Part shown: piece after piece, positions 24,156 through 32,681 of the stretch
How positions within the stretch are numbered: position 1 is the first letter of the stretch
How the letters are laid out: each line of letters starts with the position of its first letter
DNA from: Myxococcus vastator
Lineage (GTDB): Bacteria > Myxococcota > Myxococcia > Myxococcales > Myxococcaceae
Assembly (NCBI RefSeq): GCF_010894475.1
Contig: NZ_JAAIYB010000030.1
Location: forward strand, 1 to 35,410
Reading direction: 5' to 3'
Length of the DNA stretch: 35,410 nt
Notes under the pieces: generated by a model
Databases searched by the model: none
Told to the model about the DNA's origin: nothing
The model's input: only the letters and a program-made list of their open reading frames with translations
Made by a program: the position numbers and the translations under genes

Positions 24156-25483
24156 GCGCCAGTGATTTGGATGACGTGCTGGCCAGCGTGAAGGGGGGCA
24201 AGGTCGCCCCGGTGTACCTGCTGGTGGGCGAGGAGTTCCTGGTCCGCAAGGGCGCCGACGAGCTGGTGAAGCTGCTCGTCCCGGACGCGGCCATGGGCCT
24301 CAACCTGGCCGTGCTGGACGCGGGCAGCCCGCGCGAGGTGGCGCAGGAGCTGGCCACGCTGCCGCTGTTCCCCGGACGCAAGGTGGTGCTCGTCAGGGAC
24401 CCGGAGTTCCTGGCGCCCAAGAAGGGACGAGGGGACGCACTGGGCAAGGCGCGCGAGGCGTGGAAGGCGGGCAAGCGGAAGGAAGGCGCGCGGCGGCTGC
24501 TGGCGCTGGCGGCCCGCGCGGGCTGGGGCGTGGAGCAGCTGGACCCGGGCACCTCCGGGGCGCCGTCCGTGGAGCAGTGGAAGGACGAGCTCAACGTGGA
24601 GCTGGCCGACGCGGACGTGGCCTTCCTCAAGGAGGCGGCCGCCTTCTGCCGCGAGGAGCGCATCTCCGCGCCGGAGGGGGACGCGTCGGTGCTGCTGGAC
24701 CTCATCCAGAAGGGCGTGCCGGCGGGCCATGCGCTGGTGCTGGCCGCGTCCGACGTGGACGCCAAGAATCCGCTGGTGAAGCTGGCCCACGACAAGGGCT
24801 TCGTCGTCGAGCGGAAGGTGGCGGCGCGTCACAAGGACCTGGACCTGACCGGCATCGCCAAGGAGTTCCTGGCGCCCTTCAAGAAGAAGCTGGGGCCCGG
24901 CGCGCTGGAGGAGCTCAAGGAGCGCATCGGCGGGAACATCCGGCTGCTCCAGTCGGAGCTGGAGAAGCTGGCCACGTATTCGGAGGGGCCCGCGATTGAG
25001 CGGGCGGACGTGGCCGCGCTGGTCCACCACGCGCGCGAGGAGGAGTTCTTCGAGCTGTCCGAGGCGCTCCAGAAGCGCGACTTCAGCGGGGCGCTGTCCT
25101 ACGCGAATGACGCCATGGGGCAGGGGACGCACGCGTTGCAGCTCCTGGGCGCGGTGGCCTCCATCGTCCGGGGCCTGCTGGAGAGCCATGAGTGGCTGTG
25201 GCGCTACGCGGGAGGCAATCCGCCTCGCACCGCGAAGGACGTGGAGGCGCGCGTCTTCCCCCGGCTGGAGGCGGAGCTGAAGGGCAGCAAGCGGAAGATG
25301 CCCAACGCGTGGGCGCTCACGTTCAGCATGAAGGCTGCGGCGGGCTACGAGCGGCGGGAGCTCCTGGGCGCGCTGGTGGCCTGCGCCGAGGCGGACCTGG
25401 CGCTGAAGTCCTCGGCGAACGGCCGGCTGGTCATCGAGCGGCTGCTGGCCACGGTGTGTGTGCGCCAGCACGGCGCGGGTTAG
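24152..25483 (+). CDS. holA: DNA polymerase III delta subunit, enlarged
   Basis: A clamp-loader delta subunit of 443 residues, against about 340 in most bacteria. The family start PVYLLVGEEFLVRKGADEL at about 20-38 and the later run LVLAASDVDAKNPLVKLA near 196-212, GGNIRLLQSELEKL and the C-terminal helical collar are recognisable. The extra length is an insertion at about 90-178, rich in Lys, Arg, Ala and Glu, containing two pieces of predicted helix (AREAWKAGKRKEGARRLLAL and ADVAFLKEAAAFC). Delta opens the beta clamp. The ATG overlaps the holB stop in ATGA, implying translational coupling. The frame opens much earlier (23645), but that part lies over holB and has no similarity. Confidence 0.88.
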   Translation: MSASDLDDVLASVKGGKVAPVYLLVGEEFLVRKGADELVKLLVPDAAMGLNLAVLDAGSPREVAQELATLPLFPGRKVVLVRDPEFLAPKKGRGDALGKAREAWKAGKRKEGARRLLALAARAGWGVEQLDPGTSGAPSVEQWKDELNVELADADVAFLKEAAAFCREERISAPEGDASVLLDLIQKGVPAGHALVLAASDVDAKNPLVKLAHDKGFVVERKVAARHKDLDLTGIAKEFLAPFKKKLGPGALEELKERIGGNIRLLQSELEKLATYSEGPAIERADVAALVHHAREEEFFELSEALQKRDFSGALSYANDAMGQGTHALQLLGAVASIVRGLLESHEWLWRYAGGNPPRTAKDVEARVFPRLEAELKGSKRKMPNAWALTFSMKAAAGYERRELLGALVACAEADLALKSSANGRLVIERLLATVCVRQHGAG

Positions 25484-25494
25484 AGGAGGCGCAC

Positions 25495-25965
25495 ATGGCG
25501 GACAAGCGTCGTTTCGACCTCTTCGCGGACTTCCTGGTGGAGCGCTTCCACGCGCCGCGCGTCTTCGACGTGGCGGGCGGGCAGGGGAAGCTCAACGAGG
25601 CGCTGACGAAGCGGGGCCGCGCCGTCACCACGTTCGACTTGCGGCACAAGCACCTGCCCGTCACCTATGCCCAGCGCATCTTCACGCTGGAGGAGCCGTG
25701 CGAGGCGGAGCTGGTGGTGGGCATGCACCCGGACGGCGCCACCCGCATCATCATCCAGTACGCGGCGGCGCACCGGCTGCCCTTCGCCGTGGTGCCGTGC
25801 TGCTCGGACAACGGCATGCCCTACAACCCGTGGATGCGGCACCTGGCGGAGCTGGCTCGCGAGTCCGGCTTTACCACCGTGGAGGAGGTGAAGCTCTCCA
25901 TGGACGGGCGGGCCCGCGTCATCGTGGGCGAGCACGGCCCGGCTACGCCGACAGCAGCCCCGTGA
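25495..25965 (+). CDS. Small methyltransferase-like protein
   Basis: A protein of 156 residues. VFDVAGGQGKLNEAL near 22-36 resembles motif I of class I SAM-dependent methyltransferases, and VTTFDLRHKH near 43-53 resembles the acidic end of strand 2. A distinctive VPCCSDNGMPYNPWMRHL near 101-118 takes the place of later motifs. It is much shorter than a full methyltransferase fold (about 200 or more residues), so it may be a minimal or inactive version. GAGGAGG at 25482-25488 precedes the ATG, and the gene starts 11 bp after holA, so it is probably in the same transcript. No substrate can be named. Its 3' end overlaps the convergent NRDE gene by 23 bp. Confidence 0.65.
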   Translation: MADKRRFDLFADFLVERFHAPRVFDVAGGQGKLNEALTKRGRAVTTFDLRHKHLPVTYAQRIFTLEEPCEAELVVGMHPDGATRIIIQYAAAHRLPFAVVPCCSDNGMPYNPWMRHLAELARESGFTTVEEVKLSMDGRARVIVGEHGPATPTAAP

Positions 25966-26734
25966 CGTCCTTCCACGGCCCCTGACAAGGCGCCGTGTCC
26001 GAGGCGAGGTAGTGCCCGACGCGCCCCGGCGCCAGCGCCACCACGGCCGACGAGCGCGTGCCGTACAGCGGCGTATGGATGCAGAGCGCCTGGAGCCGTT
26101 GCAGGAAGTCTCGGGGCAGGTCCTCGCCCGCGCCGGGGGGCGGAATCTGCTCCTCGGCGGGAAGGGTCGGGTCGGACAGCACCGCCTTCAAGCCCGCCTC
26201 CAGCTCCGGCCAGGGCTTCTTCGCCACCTCGGTCGTCAGCAGCCGGGCCCGCTCCACCTTGGGCAGCTCCGGGGCGTTCAGCACGTCATTGGGCAGGACA
26301 TGCACCCCCGGGGGGACGTCCTCCCGCCGCAGCTGCCGGTCCGTCCTCCGGGCGTACGCCACGCGCAGCCGCTGGGCGTCCCCATAGAGGATGTTGAAGG
26401 GCATGAACTCGTCGCCGGGCAGGGTCTCCAGGTAGCGGTCCACGGCGTCCACGCTGCCCGCCTGGAGGGCGCGCAGCACCACCTCGCCCCGCGAGCGAGG
26501 GGCCGGCCCCTGGCCTCGCTCGCCCCGCTGGTTCGTCAGGCCGACGAAGAGCCCGGCGCGCGTTACACCCATCCACGTCCCACCGCGCTCCTCGTCCCGG
26601 CCGCCCACGGCGAGCGGGGACTCCAGGAGCACCTGGGGGCCGGTCGCGGGGCGGCCGTAGAACTCGTCCCGGTTGGCCGCGAGCACCAGCGGCCATTCGG
26701 GGTGGACGTGGCGCAGGATGATGATGGTGCACAT
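25943..26734 (-). CDS. NRDE / TANGO2 family protein
   Basis: A protein of 263 residues. It begins with MCTIIIL and carries LAANRDEFYGRPA near residues 17-29, the NRDE signature of the family, followed by GGTWMGVTRAGLFVGLTNQR. Family members have an N-terminal-nucleophile-like fold with conserved Cys2; eukaryotic TANGO2 is linked to haem or lipid handling, and bacterial members are little studied. The start at 26734 is fixed by the conserved Met-Cys; an earlier GTG or ATG in frame would bury Cys2. It is divergent from metG across 115 bp, in which I see no clear promoter or operator. Confidence 0.87.
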   Translation of the reverse strand: MCTIIILRHVHPEWPLVLAANRDEFYGRPATGPQVLLESPLAVGGRDEERGGTWMGVTRAGLFVGLTNQRGERGQGPAPRSRGEVVLRALQAGSVDAVDRYLETLPGDEFMPFNILYGDAQRLRVAYARRTDRQLRREDVPPGVHVLPNDVLNAPELPKVERARLLTTEVAKKPWPELEAGLKAVLSDPTLPAEEQIPPPGAGEDLPRDFLQRLQALCIHTPLYGTRSSAVVALAPGRVGHYLASDTAPCQGPWKDVTGLLSA

Positions 26735-26849
26735 GCGTATCCGGTCGATAACATCCCCGGCTCCGCGGCGCATTCGAGCCCGCGGCCCTCACGCCGTCGA
26801 TGACCTCGGCCATCCGAGCGGCTAAGGTCCGCCGCCCTCAGGAGAGTCC

Positions 26850-28952
26850 ATGGCGGAGAGAATCCTCGTCACCAGCGCACTGCCCTACGCGAACGGCCCG
26901 CTCCACATCGGCCACGCCGTCGAGTACGTGCAGACCGACATCTACGTGCGTTTCCTCCGCTCGTGCGGCAGGGACGTCGTCTACTTCTGTGCCGATGACA
27001 CCCACGGCACGCCCATCGAGCTGAACGCGGCGAAGCAGGGCCTCAAGCCCGAGGAGTTCATCGCCCGCTTCCACGAGGAGCACCAGCGGGACCTCCGCGA
27101 CCTCGACGTCCGCTTCGACTACTTCCACTCCACCAACTCGCCGGAGAACCGCCACTACGCGGAGCTCATCTACGGGCGGCTGAAGGAGCAGGGCGACATC
27201 GAGCGCCGGAACATCGAGCAGACCTACTGCGAGAAGGACCGCCGCTTCCTGCCGGACCGCTTCATCAAGGGCACCTGCCCCAACTGCAAGGCGACGGACC
27301 AGTACGGCGACGCCTGTGAGAAGTGCGGCAAGGCCTACGCCCCCACGGACCTCATCGACGCGCGCTGCGCCCTGTGCGGCACGCCCCCGGTCCGCAAGCA
27401 CTCCGAACACTTGTTCTTCAAGCTGTCGCGGCACGCGGACTTCCTCCAGGAGGTGCTGCGCAAGCCGGGCTTCATCCACCCGGGCCTCGCGGCGCAGCTC
27501 CAGGGCTTCTTCGAGAAGGGCTTGGCGGACTGGGACATCAGCCGCGACGGGCCCTACTTCGGCTTCGCGATTCCGGGTGAGACGGACAAGTACTTCTACG
27601 TCTGGCTGGACGCGCCCATCGGCTACATCGCCACGACGGAGAAGTGGGCGAAGGAGACGGGCAAGGCGAAGAGCGCGCTGGACTACTGGGCCGCGGACGC
27701 CGACACCCGCATCATCCACTTCATCGGCAAGGACATCGTCTACTTCCACGCGCTGTTCTGGCCGGCCGTGCTCAACGTCGCGGGGCTTCACACTCCCAGC
27801 GAAATCAAGGTCCACGGTCACCTCACGGTGAACGGCGAGAAGATGTCGAAGACCCGCGGCACCATGGTGCCGGCGCGCGACTACCTGGACCACCTGGACC
27901 CCAGCTACCTGCGCTACTTCTACGCGGCCAACCTGGGCCCGGGCGTGGAGGACCTGGACCTCAACCTCAAGGACTTCCGCCAGCGCGTGAATGGCGAGCT
28001 GGTCAACAACGTGGGCAACCTGGCCAACCGCGCCCTGTCGCTGCTGGCCGGTCCGCTGGAGAAGCGCCTGGCGCCCGGCCGCGCCGAGGGCCCGGGCCGC
28101 GCCCTGGTGGAGGCCGCGCTCGCCCGCGTGCCGGAGGTGCGCGACGCGTTCGAGAAGCTGGAGTACCGGTCCGCCATCCGCGTCATCACCGAGATTGCCT
28201 CGGCCGCGAACGGCTTCCTCCAGACGGCCGCGCCGTGGGCCCAGGTGAAGAAGGACGCGGAGGTCGCTCGCGCGGACCTGTCCGACGCCGCGGACGTGGC
28301 CTACCTCCTGGGCGCGCTGCTCGCCCCGGTGACGCCGCGCCTGTCGGAGAAGCTCTTCGCCCAGCTCGGCGCGGAGCCGCTGTCGTTCCAGGCCCTGGAG
28401 GGCGCGAAGTACCCGCTGCTGGAGCGCAGCCGTCCCATCGGCACGCCCGAGCCGCTGCTGCCGCGGCTGGAGGAGGAGCGCGTCAACGCCATCATCAAGC
28501 TGCCGGAAGGCGCCGCGGCGCCGCAGGCCGCGGAGTCCAAGCCGGCCAAGGCCGCCAATGCGGAGAAGAAGCCCGCCGAGGCTCCCGCCGCGACGCCGGC
28601 TCCTCCGGGGGCGGGTGAGTCCTCGGGTGAAATCGAGTACGACGACTTCGCCAAGGTGGTGCTGAAGGCCGGCAAGGTGCTGGCCGCGGAGAAGGTGCAG
28701 AAGGCGGACAAGCTGCTCAAGCTCACGGTGGACGTGGGCGAGGGGAGCCCGCGCACCATCGTCTCCGGCATCGCGGAGGCCTTCGCTCCCGAGGCGCTCA
28801 CCGGTCGCAACGTGGTGGTGGTGGCCAACCTCAAGCCGCGCAAGCTCAAGGGCATCGAGTCGCGCGGCATGCTCCTGACGGCGGGGCCGGGCGGCAAGGA
28901 GCTGTCGCTGCTCGACCCGGGCGATGTGGCCCCTGGCAGCGAGGTGAAGTGA
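26850..28952 (+). CDS. metG: Methionyl-tRNA synthetase with C-terminal tRNA-binding domain
   Basis: A protein of 700 residues that charges tRNA(Met). HIGH is at 19-22 and the KMSKS-type motif reads KMSKT from Lys331. Cys143, Cys146, Cys156 and Cys159 form a zinc knuckle, with a further Cys pair (RCALCG) after it, so this is the two-knuckle form. The anticodon-binding helices span about 380-550. A low-complexity Ala/Lys/Pro linker at about 552-590 leads to an EMAP/Trbp111-like OB domain at 597-700 (VVLKAGKV, VDVGEG, VSGIAEAF, GMLL), which aids dimerisation and tRNA binding. AGGAGA at 26840-26845 supports the ATG. It is the first gene of a tight operon with a HEAT protein and tatD. Confidence 0.96.
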   Translation: MAERILVTSALPYANGPLHIGHAVEYVQTDIYVRFLRSCGRDVVYFCADDTHGTPIELNAAKQGLKPEEFIARFHEEHQRDLRDLDVRFDYFHSTNSPENRHYAELIYGRLKEQGDIERRNIEQTYCEKDRRFLPDRFIKGTCPNCKATDQYGDACEKCGKAYAPTDLIDARCALCGTPPVRKHSEHLFFKLSRHADFLQEVLRKPGFIHPGLAAQLQGFFEKGLADWDISRDGPYFGFAIPGETDKYFYVWLDAPIGYIATTEKWAKETGKAKSALDYWAADADTRIIHFIGKDIVYFHALFWPAVLNVAGLHTPSEIKVHGHLTVNGEKMSKTRGTMVPARDYLDHLDPSYLRYFYAANLGPGVEDLDLNLKDFRQRVNGELVNNVGNLANRALSLLAGPLEKRLAPGRAEGPGRALVEAALARVPEVRDAFEKLEYRSAIRVITEIASAANGFLQTAAPWAQVKKDAEVARADLSDAADVAYLLGALLAPVTPRLSEKLFAQLGAEPLSFQALEGAKYPLLERSRPIGTPEPLLPRLEEERVNAIIKLPEGAAAPQAAESKPAKAANAEKKPAEAPAATPAPPGAGESSGEIEYDDFAKVVLKAGKVLAAEKVQKADKLLKLTVDVGEGSPRTIVSGIAEAFAPEALTGRNVVVVANLKPRKLKGIESRGMLLTAGPGGKELSLLDPGDVAPGSEVK

Positions 28953-28953
28953 G

Positions 28954-29931
28954 GTGACGGACTGGCGTGCCGACCGGGACCGGGCCCTCCTGACGCTGGA
29001 GCGCGAGAAGCGCCCGGCGTTCAGGACGGAGGCCGCGCTTCAGCTGTATCACCTCGCGTCGGAGGTCCCCGAGCACGCCGCCGAGTTCCTCGAGGTGCTC
29101 CCCCGGCTGTTGGCGGACAAGCAGGTGGAGGTGCGCCGCGCGGGGGTGAGCCTGGCCTCCGTGGTGGTGCCTCCGGAGGAGCTGCCGGACCTGCTCATCG
29201 ACCGGCTCCGGGACGAGGAGTGGCAGATTCGGCTGGAGGCCACCGGCCGGATGGCGGACCTGGTCCGGCCGGCGCTGCGCGGCGCGCTGGCCTCCATGCT
29301 GGAGGACGGCACGTTCGAGGTCCGCTTCGAGGCGGCACGCGGCATCGCCAGCCTCCAGCACGCCGCGGGCCTGGAGGTGTTGCTGGAGGCGCTGGACGCG
29401 GACCTGCTGCGCTTCCGGGCCCTGGGCGCGCTGGCGGAGCTGGGCGACGCGCGCGCGCTGCCCCACGTGAAGAAGCTGTTCGGCCGTTGGCTCCTGCCCG
29501 CCTTCGACAAGACGCAGGCCGCCGGGGTGCTGGCGAAGCTGGGGGACGCGGACGGCGCGACGTACCTCCTCCAGCGGATGGCGAAGAAGCGGTGGAGCCC
29601 GGACCGGGCCCTGGCCGTGGAGCTGTGCGGCGAGGTGAAGGTGCCCGGCGCGCTGGAGCGGTTGAAGGAAGTCCTGGACGACGTGAAGGACCCCTGCCGG
29701 GGCGCGGCCGCGCGGGGCCTGGGCCGGCTGGGGGATGCGCGGGCGCTGCCCTGGCTGGTCGGGTTGCTCCAGGACACGCAGGCCTCCGAGGACAGCCGGC
29801 TGGATGCCGCGGATGGGCTGTGGCGCCTGGGCGGGCCGGAGGCGCGCAAGGCCGTTCGCGACGCGGTGAGTAGCTTTCCCTCACCAGAGGCCCGCGCCGA
29901 GCTGGAAGAGCTGCTGCAGGAGGAGCCATGA
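28954..29931 (+). CDS. HEAT-repeat protein
   Basis: A protein of 325 residues built almost wholly of helical HEAT / PBS-lyase-type repeats. Units such as VEVRRAGVSLASV, WQIRLEATGRMADL, FEVRFEAARGIASL, RFRALGALAELGDARAL and CRGAAARGLGRLGDARALPWL recur about every 30 residues. Such solenoids usually act as protein-binding scaffolds; no enzyme motif is seen. The start is a GTG one base after the metG stop, with GAGGTGAAG in the end of metG as ribosome binding site. The stop overlaps the tatD ATG in ATGA. Its fixed place between metG and tatD suggests co-expression, but no function can be named. Confidence 0.85.
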   Translation: MTDWRADRDRALLTLEREKRPAFRTEAALQLYHLASEVPEHAAEFLEVLPRLLADKQVEVRRAGVSLASVVVPPEELPDLLIDRLRDEEWQIRLEATGRMADLVRPALRGALASMLEDGTFEVRFEAARGIASLQHAAGLEVLLEALDADLLRFRALGALAELGDARALPHVKKLFGRWLLPAFDKTQAAGVLAKLGDADGATYLLQRMAKKRWSPDRALAVELCGEVKVPGALERLKEVLDDVKDPCRGAAARGLGRLGDARALPWLVGLLQDTQASEDSRLDAADGLWRLGGPEARKAVRDAVSSFPSPEARAELEELLQEEP

Positions 29932-30704
29932 GATTCGTCGACGCCCACTGTCACCTCGAGGTGAAGGACTACCCGGACGTCATGGCCGTGCTGGACGCGG
30001 CGCGCGCGGCGGGGCTGGTCCACGCCGTCGTGGTGGGCCAGTTCCACGGCCCGGGCAACTGGGGCAACGCGCTGGAGGTGGCGGCGGCGCACCCGGAGTT
30101 CCTGTCGCCCACGCTGGGCATCCACCCGCACGAGGCGGCGCGGGCCACCGAGGAGGACCTGGCCACGCTGGAGCGCACCTGCGCGCGTCCCGAGGTCCGG
30201 GCGGTGGGAGAGGCGGGCCTGGACTACTACTACGAGCACTCACCGCGCGAGGCGCAGGCGGAGGTCTTCCGGCGGCAGTGCGCGCTGGCGCTCCGGCTGG
30301 GCAAGCCGCTGGTGGTGCACGTGCGCGACGCGCATGACGACTGCGACGCGATTCTGGGCGAGACGGGCGTGGCGAAGGGCGTCATCCACTGCTTCACCGG
30401 CGACACGGACGCGGCGCGGCGCTACCTGGACCGGGGCTTCCTGCTGTCGCTGTCAGGCGTCATCACCTACAAGAAGACGGAGGCGCTCCAGGACGCGGTG
30501 CGCTTCGCGCCGTTGGACAGGCTGATGGTGGAGACGGACAGCCCGTACCTGGCTCCGGTGCCGCACCGAGGGCGGAAGAACCAGCCCTCGCACGTGGTGG
30601 AGACGGCGAAGAAGGTCGCCGAGCTCAAGGGCGTGACGCTGGAGGAGGTGGCCGCTGTCACCACCGCCAACGCCGCCGCCCTCTTCAACCTCAACCTGCG
30701 TTGA
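29928..30704 (+). CDS. tatD: TatD family metal-dependent hydrolase / DNase
   Basis: A TIM-barrel amidohydrolase-superfamily protein of 258 residues. Metal ligands are all present: His7 and His9 in DAHCHLE, Glu95 in VGEAGLDYYY, His131 in VVHVRDA, His154 in IHCFTG, and Asp204 in VETDSPYLAP. TatD proteins are 3'-5' exonucleases acting on DNA or RNA ends; some have other phosphoesterase roles. It is translationally coupled to the HEAT gene. A tatD gene beside metG is a common bacterial arrangement. It converges with the following HD-GYP-type gene, overlapping it by 14 bp at the 3' ends. Confidence 0.92.
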   Translation: MRFVDAHCHLEVKDYPDVMAVLDAARAAGLVHAVVVGQFHGPGNWGNALEVAAAHPEFLSPTLGIHPHEAARATEEDLATLERTCARPEVRAVGEAGLDYYYEHSPREAQAEVFRRQCALALRLGKPLVVHVRDAHDDCDAILGETGVAKGVIHCFTGDTDAARRYLDRGFLLSLSGVITYKKTEALQDAVRFAPLDRLMVETDSPYLAPVPHRGRKNQPSHVVETAKKVAELKGVTLEEVAAVTTANAAALFNLNLR

Positions 30705-32673
30705 GGCCGCCGGCCAGGGCCGCGAGGTCCTGGTCCATCTGCGGCACGTCCAGCAGCAACGCGTCCGGGTCGTACTGGAAGTCCGCCTGCTTCAGCTTCA
30801 GCAGGGCCTGCAGGGCGGGCTCTCCGGAGTGGCCACCGAAGGACGCGAAGACGACGCGGCCTCGCTCCAGGTGCAGGTAGCCCTCCAGCGTGTGCTGGCG
30901 CAGGTTGAGCCGGCCGCTCTTGTGGCCACCGCCCAGCGTGCGCAGCAGCTCGCGCGGGGGAAGCTCGTCGAAGCTGCCACGCACCACGCGCCCCGGGCCG
31001 TTGTGCTGCACCCGGTCGTCGAAGAGGGCCTGCACCGTCTTCGCGATGGCGGGCTTGTCCGCGGGCGACAGCACGTCCGTGGCGCCCGCCATGAGCAGGC
31101 GCTCCTTCGTGGCATTGTCGGGCTCGCCCACCACCGCGATGGGCAGCCCCGCCGTCTCCGGCGCCGAGCGGGCCTGCTCCAGCAGGTCCATGACATCCTG
31201 CTGGCCCAGCCGCAGGCTCACCACCAGCACGTCGCAGTCCTGCCGCGCCAGCCCGTCCTGCGCGCCCTCGACGGTGGACAGCGCGTGCGCCACCAGCCCC
31301 TGCTTCAGCACCGCCTCCAGCAGCTCGCCGCGCGCCGTCTCGTCCGGCTCCACCACGAGCACCTGGCGGCCTTCGCTCGCCAGCCGGTGGCGCAGCAGCT
31401 CACCGCTCTGGAGCTGGATGACGATGTCCGCCACCACCGGGTCATAGAGCACGCCCGCGTACTTGCGCAGGTGCTCCAGGGCCTGCTCCTTGGGCAGCAC
31501 GCGGCCCAGGGCGTTGCCCGGGTTCTTCGTCAGCTCCAGGAAGCTGTCCACCGCGGCGAGGATGCGCGCGCCCAGGGTGATGTCCTCGCCCTTGGCGCCC
31601 TGGGGCGTACCAGAGCCGTCCCAGGCTTCGTACATCTGCGCGAGGATGGTGTTCGTCTGCGCGGGAAGGTGCACCGTCTCGAACATGCGGGTGGGGACGC
31701 GGCAGGCCTGCTTCGCCTGCGCCTTCCACTCCGGGTTGACGGCGTTGCTCGCCAGCGAGAAGTGCCGCTCCGCCGGCTTGCCCAAATCATGCAGGTACGC
31801 GGCGATGGACAGCGCGGCCAGCTCCTTGTGGGGCATGCCCATGCGCTGGCCCACGATGCCAGCCTGCCGCGCCAGCTGCGCGGAGTGTCCCCGGTGGCGC
31901 TGCCGGTCCTGCTCCAGCAGGCCGACCATGATGCCCAGCGTCTCCACGTAGTCGCTGTCACTGACCAGCCCGCGCGGGCCGCCGGGCTCGCGTCGCTGGG
32001 TGGACGGGCGGACGGCCGGGGTGCCGGTGCTGCTGCCGCGCTGCAGCCGCATCCGCGCGTCCGTCTCCACGCGGAAGCTGAGGCTGAGCCCGCCCCGCTG
32101 GCCCGCGCCCGTCCCGGTGCCGCTGCCCGCGTTGGTGCGCCCGTGCTCCGGCGCGCCCGTGCGGGACGGCGCGGCCGGGGCCTGTCCCTGCGCGTTGGCG
32201 CCCTCCAGCAGCGCGGCGAAGGCGGTGGGGTCGCCGTAGTAGTGCTTGCGGATGGCGGCGGAGATGGCGCTGCGCAGGCCCACGTACGCGTAGACCTCCG
32301 ACATGCCCGTGACGAGGGCAATCTCGTCCATCAGCGACTTGTTCTGCGGCTCGGCGGCGACCACGGAGAGCAGCTTGCGCTCCGGGTCCACCGCCAGCGG
32401 CAGCACGTTCTGCGCCTCGGCGAGGCGCACCGGGAGCCGGTCCAGCACCTCGGTGGCGATGCGCGCCTTCGCCAGCTTGTCCGCGCTGACGAAGCGCGTC
32501 TGGAACTCCGCCGCCAGGAAGCGCAGCAGCGCCGCTTCCTGGAGCAGTCCCAGCTCCACCAGACAATCACCGACCTTGTGGCCGGTGATTTTCTGGTGCT
32601 CCAGGGCCTGTTCCACGGCCCCGGCGTTGACGAGTCCCGCCTCGATGAGGCGCTCTCCCAACCTCTTCGCCAT
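30691..32673 (-). CDS. MshEN - degenerate HD-GYP - receiver-like - DUF4388 signalling protein
   Basis: A protein of 660 residues. The N terminus (1-150) is an MshEN / type II secretion ATPase N-terminal domain: Arg4, Leu5, Gly6, Gly13 and Gln27 lie in the spacing of the known c-di-GMP-binding motif, and a second, weaker copy follows at 33-57. A Gly/Ala/Arg-rich linker spans 158-235. The HD-GYP-like domain at 240-430 keeps HD at 295-296 (YLHDLGK), but the second signature reads YEAWDGSGTPQG, with GTP for GYP and no HH before it. Residues 437-553 fold like a response-regulator receiver, yet the phosphoacceptor strand reads VVSLRL with no Asp. A DUF4388 / PatA-like domain covers about 563-636. 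It looks like a c-di-GMP effector rather than an enzyme. It starts 8 bp after the upstream YhaM-like gene. Confidence 0.82.
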   Translation of the reverse strand: MAKRLGERLIEAGLVNAGAVEQALEHQKITGHKVGDCLVELGLLQEAALLRFLAAEFQTRFVSADKLAKARIATEVLDRLPVRLAEAQNVLPLAVDPERKLLSVVAAEPQNKSLMDEIALVTGMSEVYAYVGLRSAISAAIRKHYYGDPTAFAALLEGANAQGQAPAAPSRTGAPEHGRTNAGSGTGTGAGQRGGLSLSFRVETDARMRLQRGSSTGTPAVRPSTQRREPGGPRGLVSDSDYVETLGIMVGLLEQDRQRHRGHSAQLARQAGIVGQRMGMPHKELAALSIAAYLHDLGKPAERHFSLASNAVNPEWKAQAKQACRVPTRMFETVHLPAQTNTILAQMYEAWDGSGTPQGAKGEDITLGARILAAVDSFLELTKNPGNALGRVLPKEQALEHLRKYAGVLYDPVVADIVIQLQSGELLRHRLASEGRQVLVVEPDETARGELLEAVLKQGLVAHALSTVEGAQDGLARQDCDVLVVSLRLGQQDVMDLLEQARSAPETAGLPIAVVGEPDNATKERLLMAGATDVLSPADKPAIAKTVQALFDDRVQHNGPGRVVRGSFDELPPRELLRTLGGGHKSGRLNLRQHTLEGYLHLERGRVVFASFGGHSGEPALQALLKLKQADFQYDPDALLLDVPQMDQDLAALAGGLNAG

Positions 32674-32681
32674 GTGCTGCC

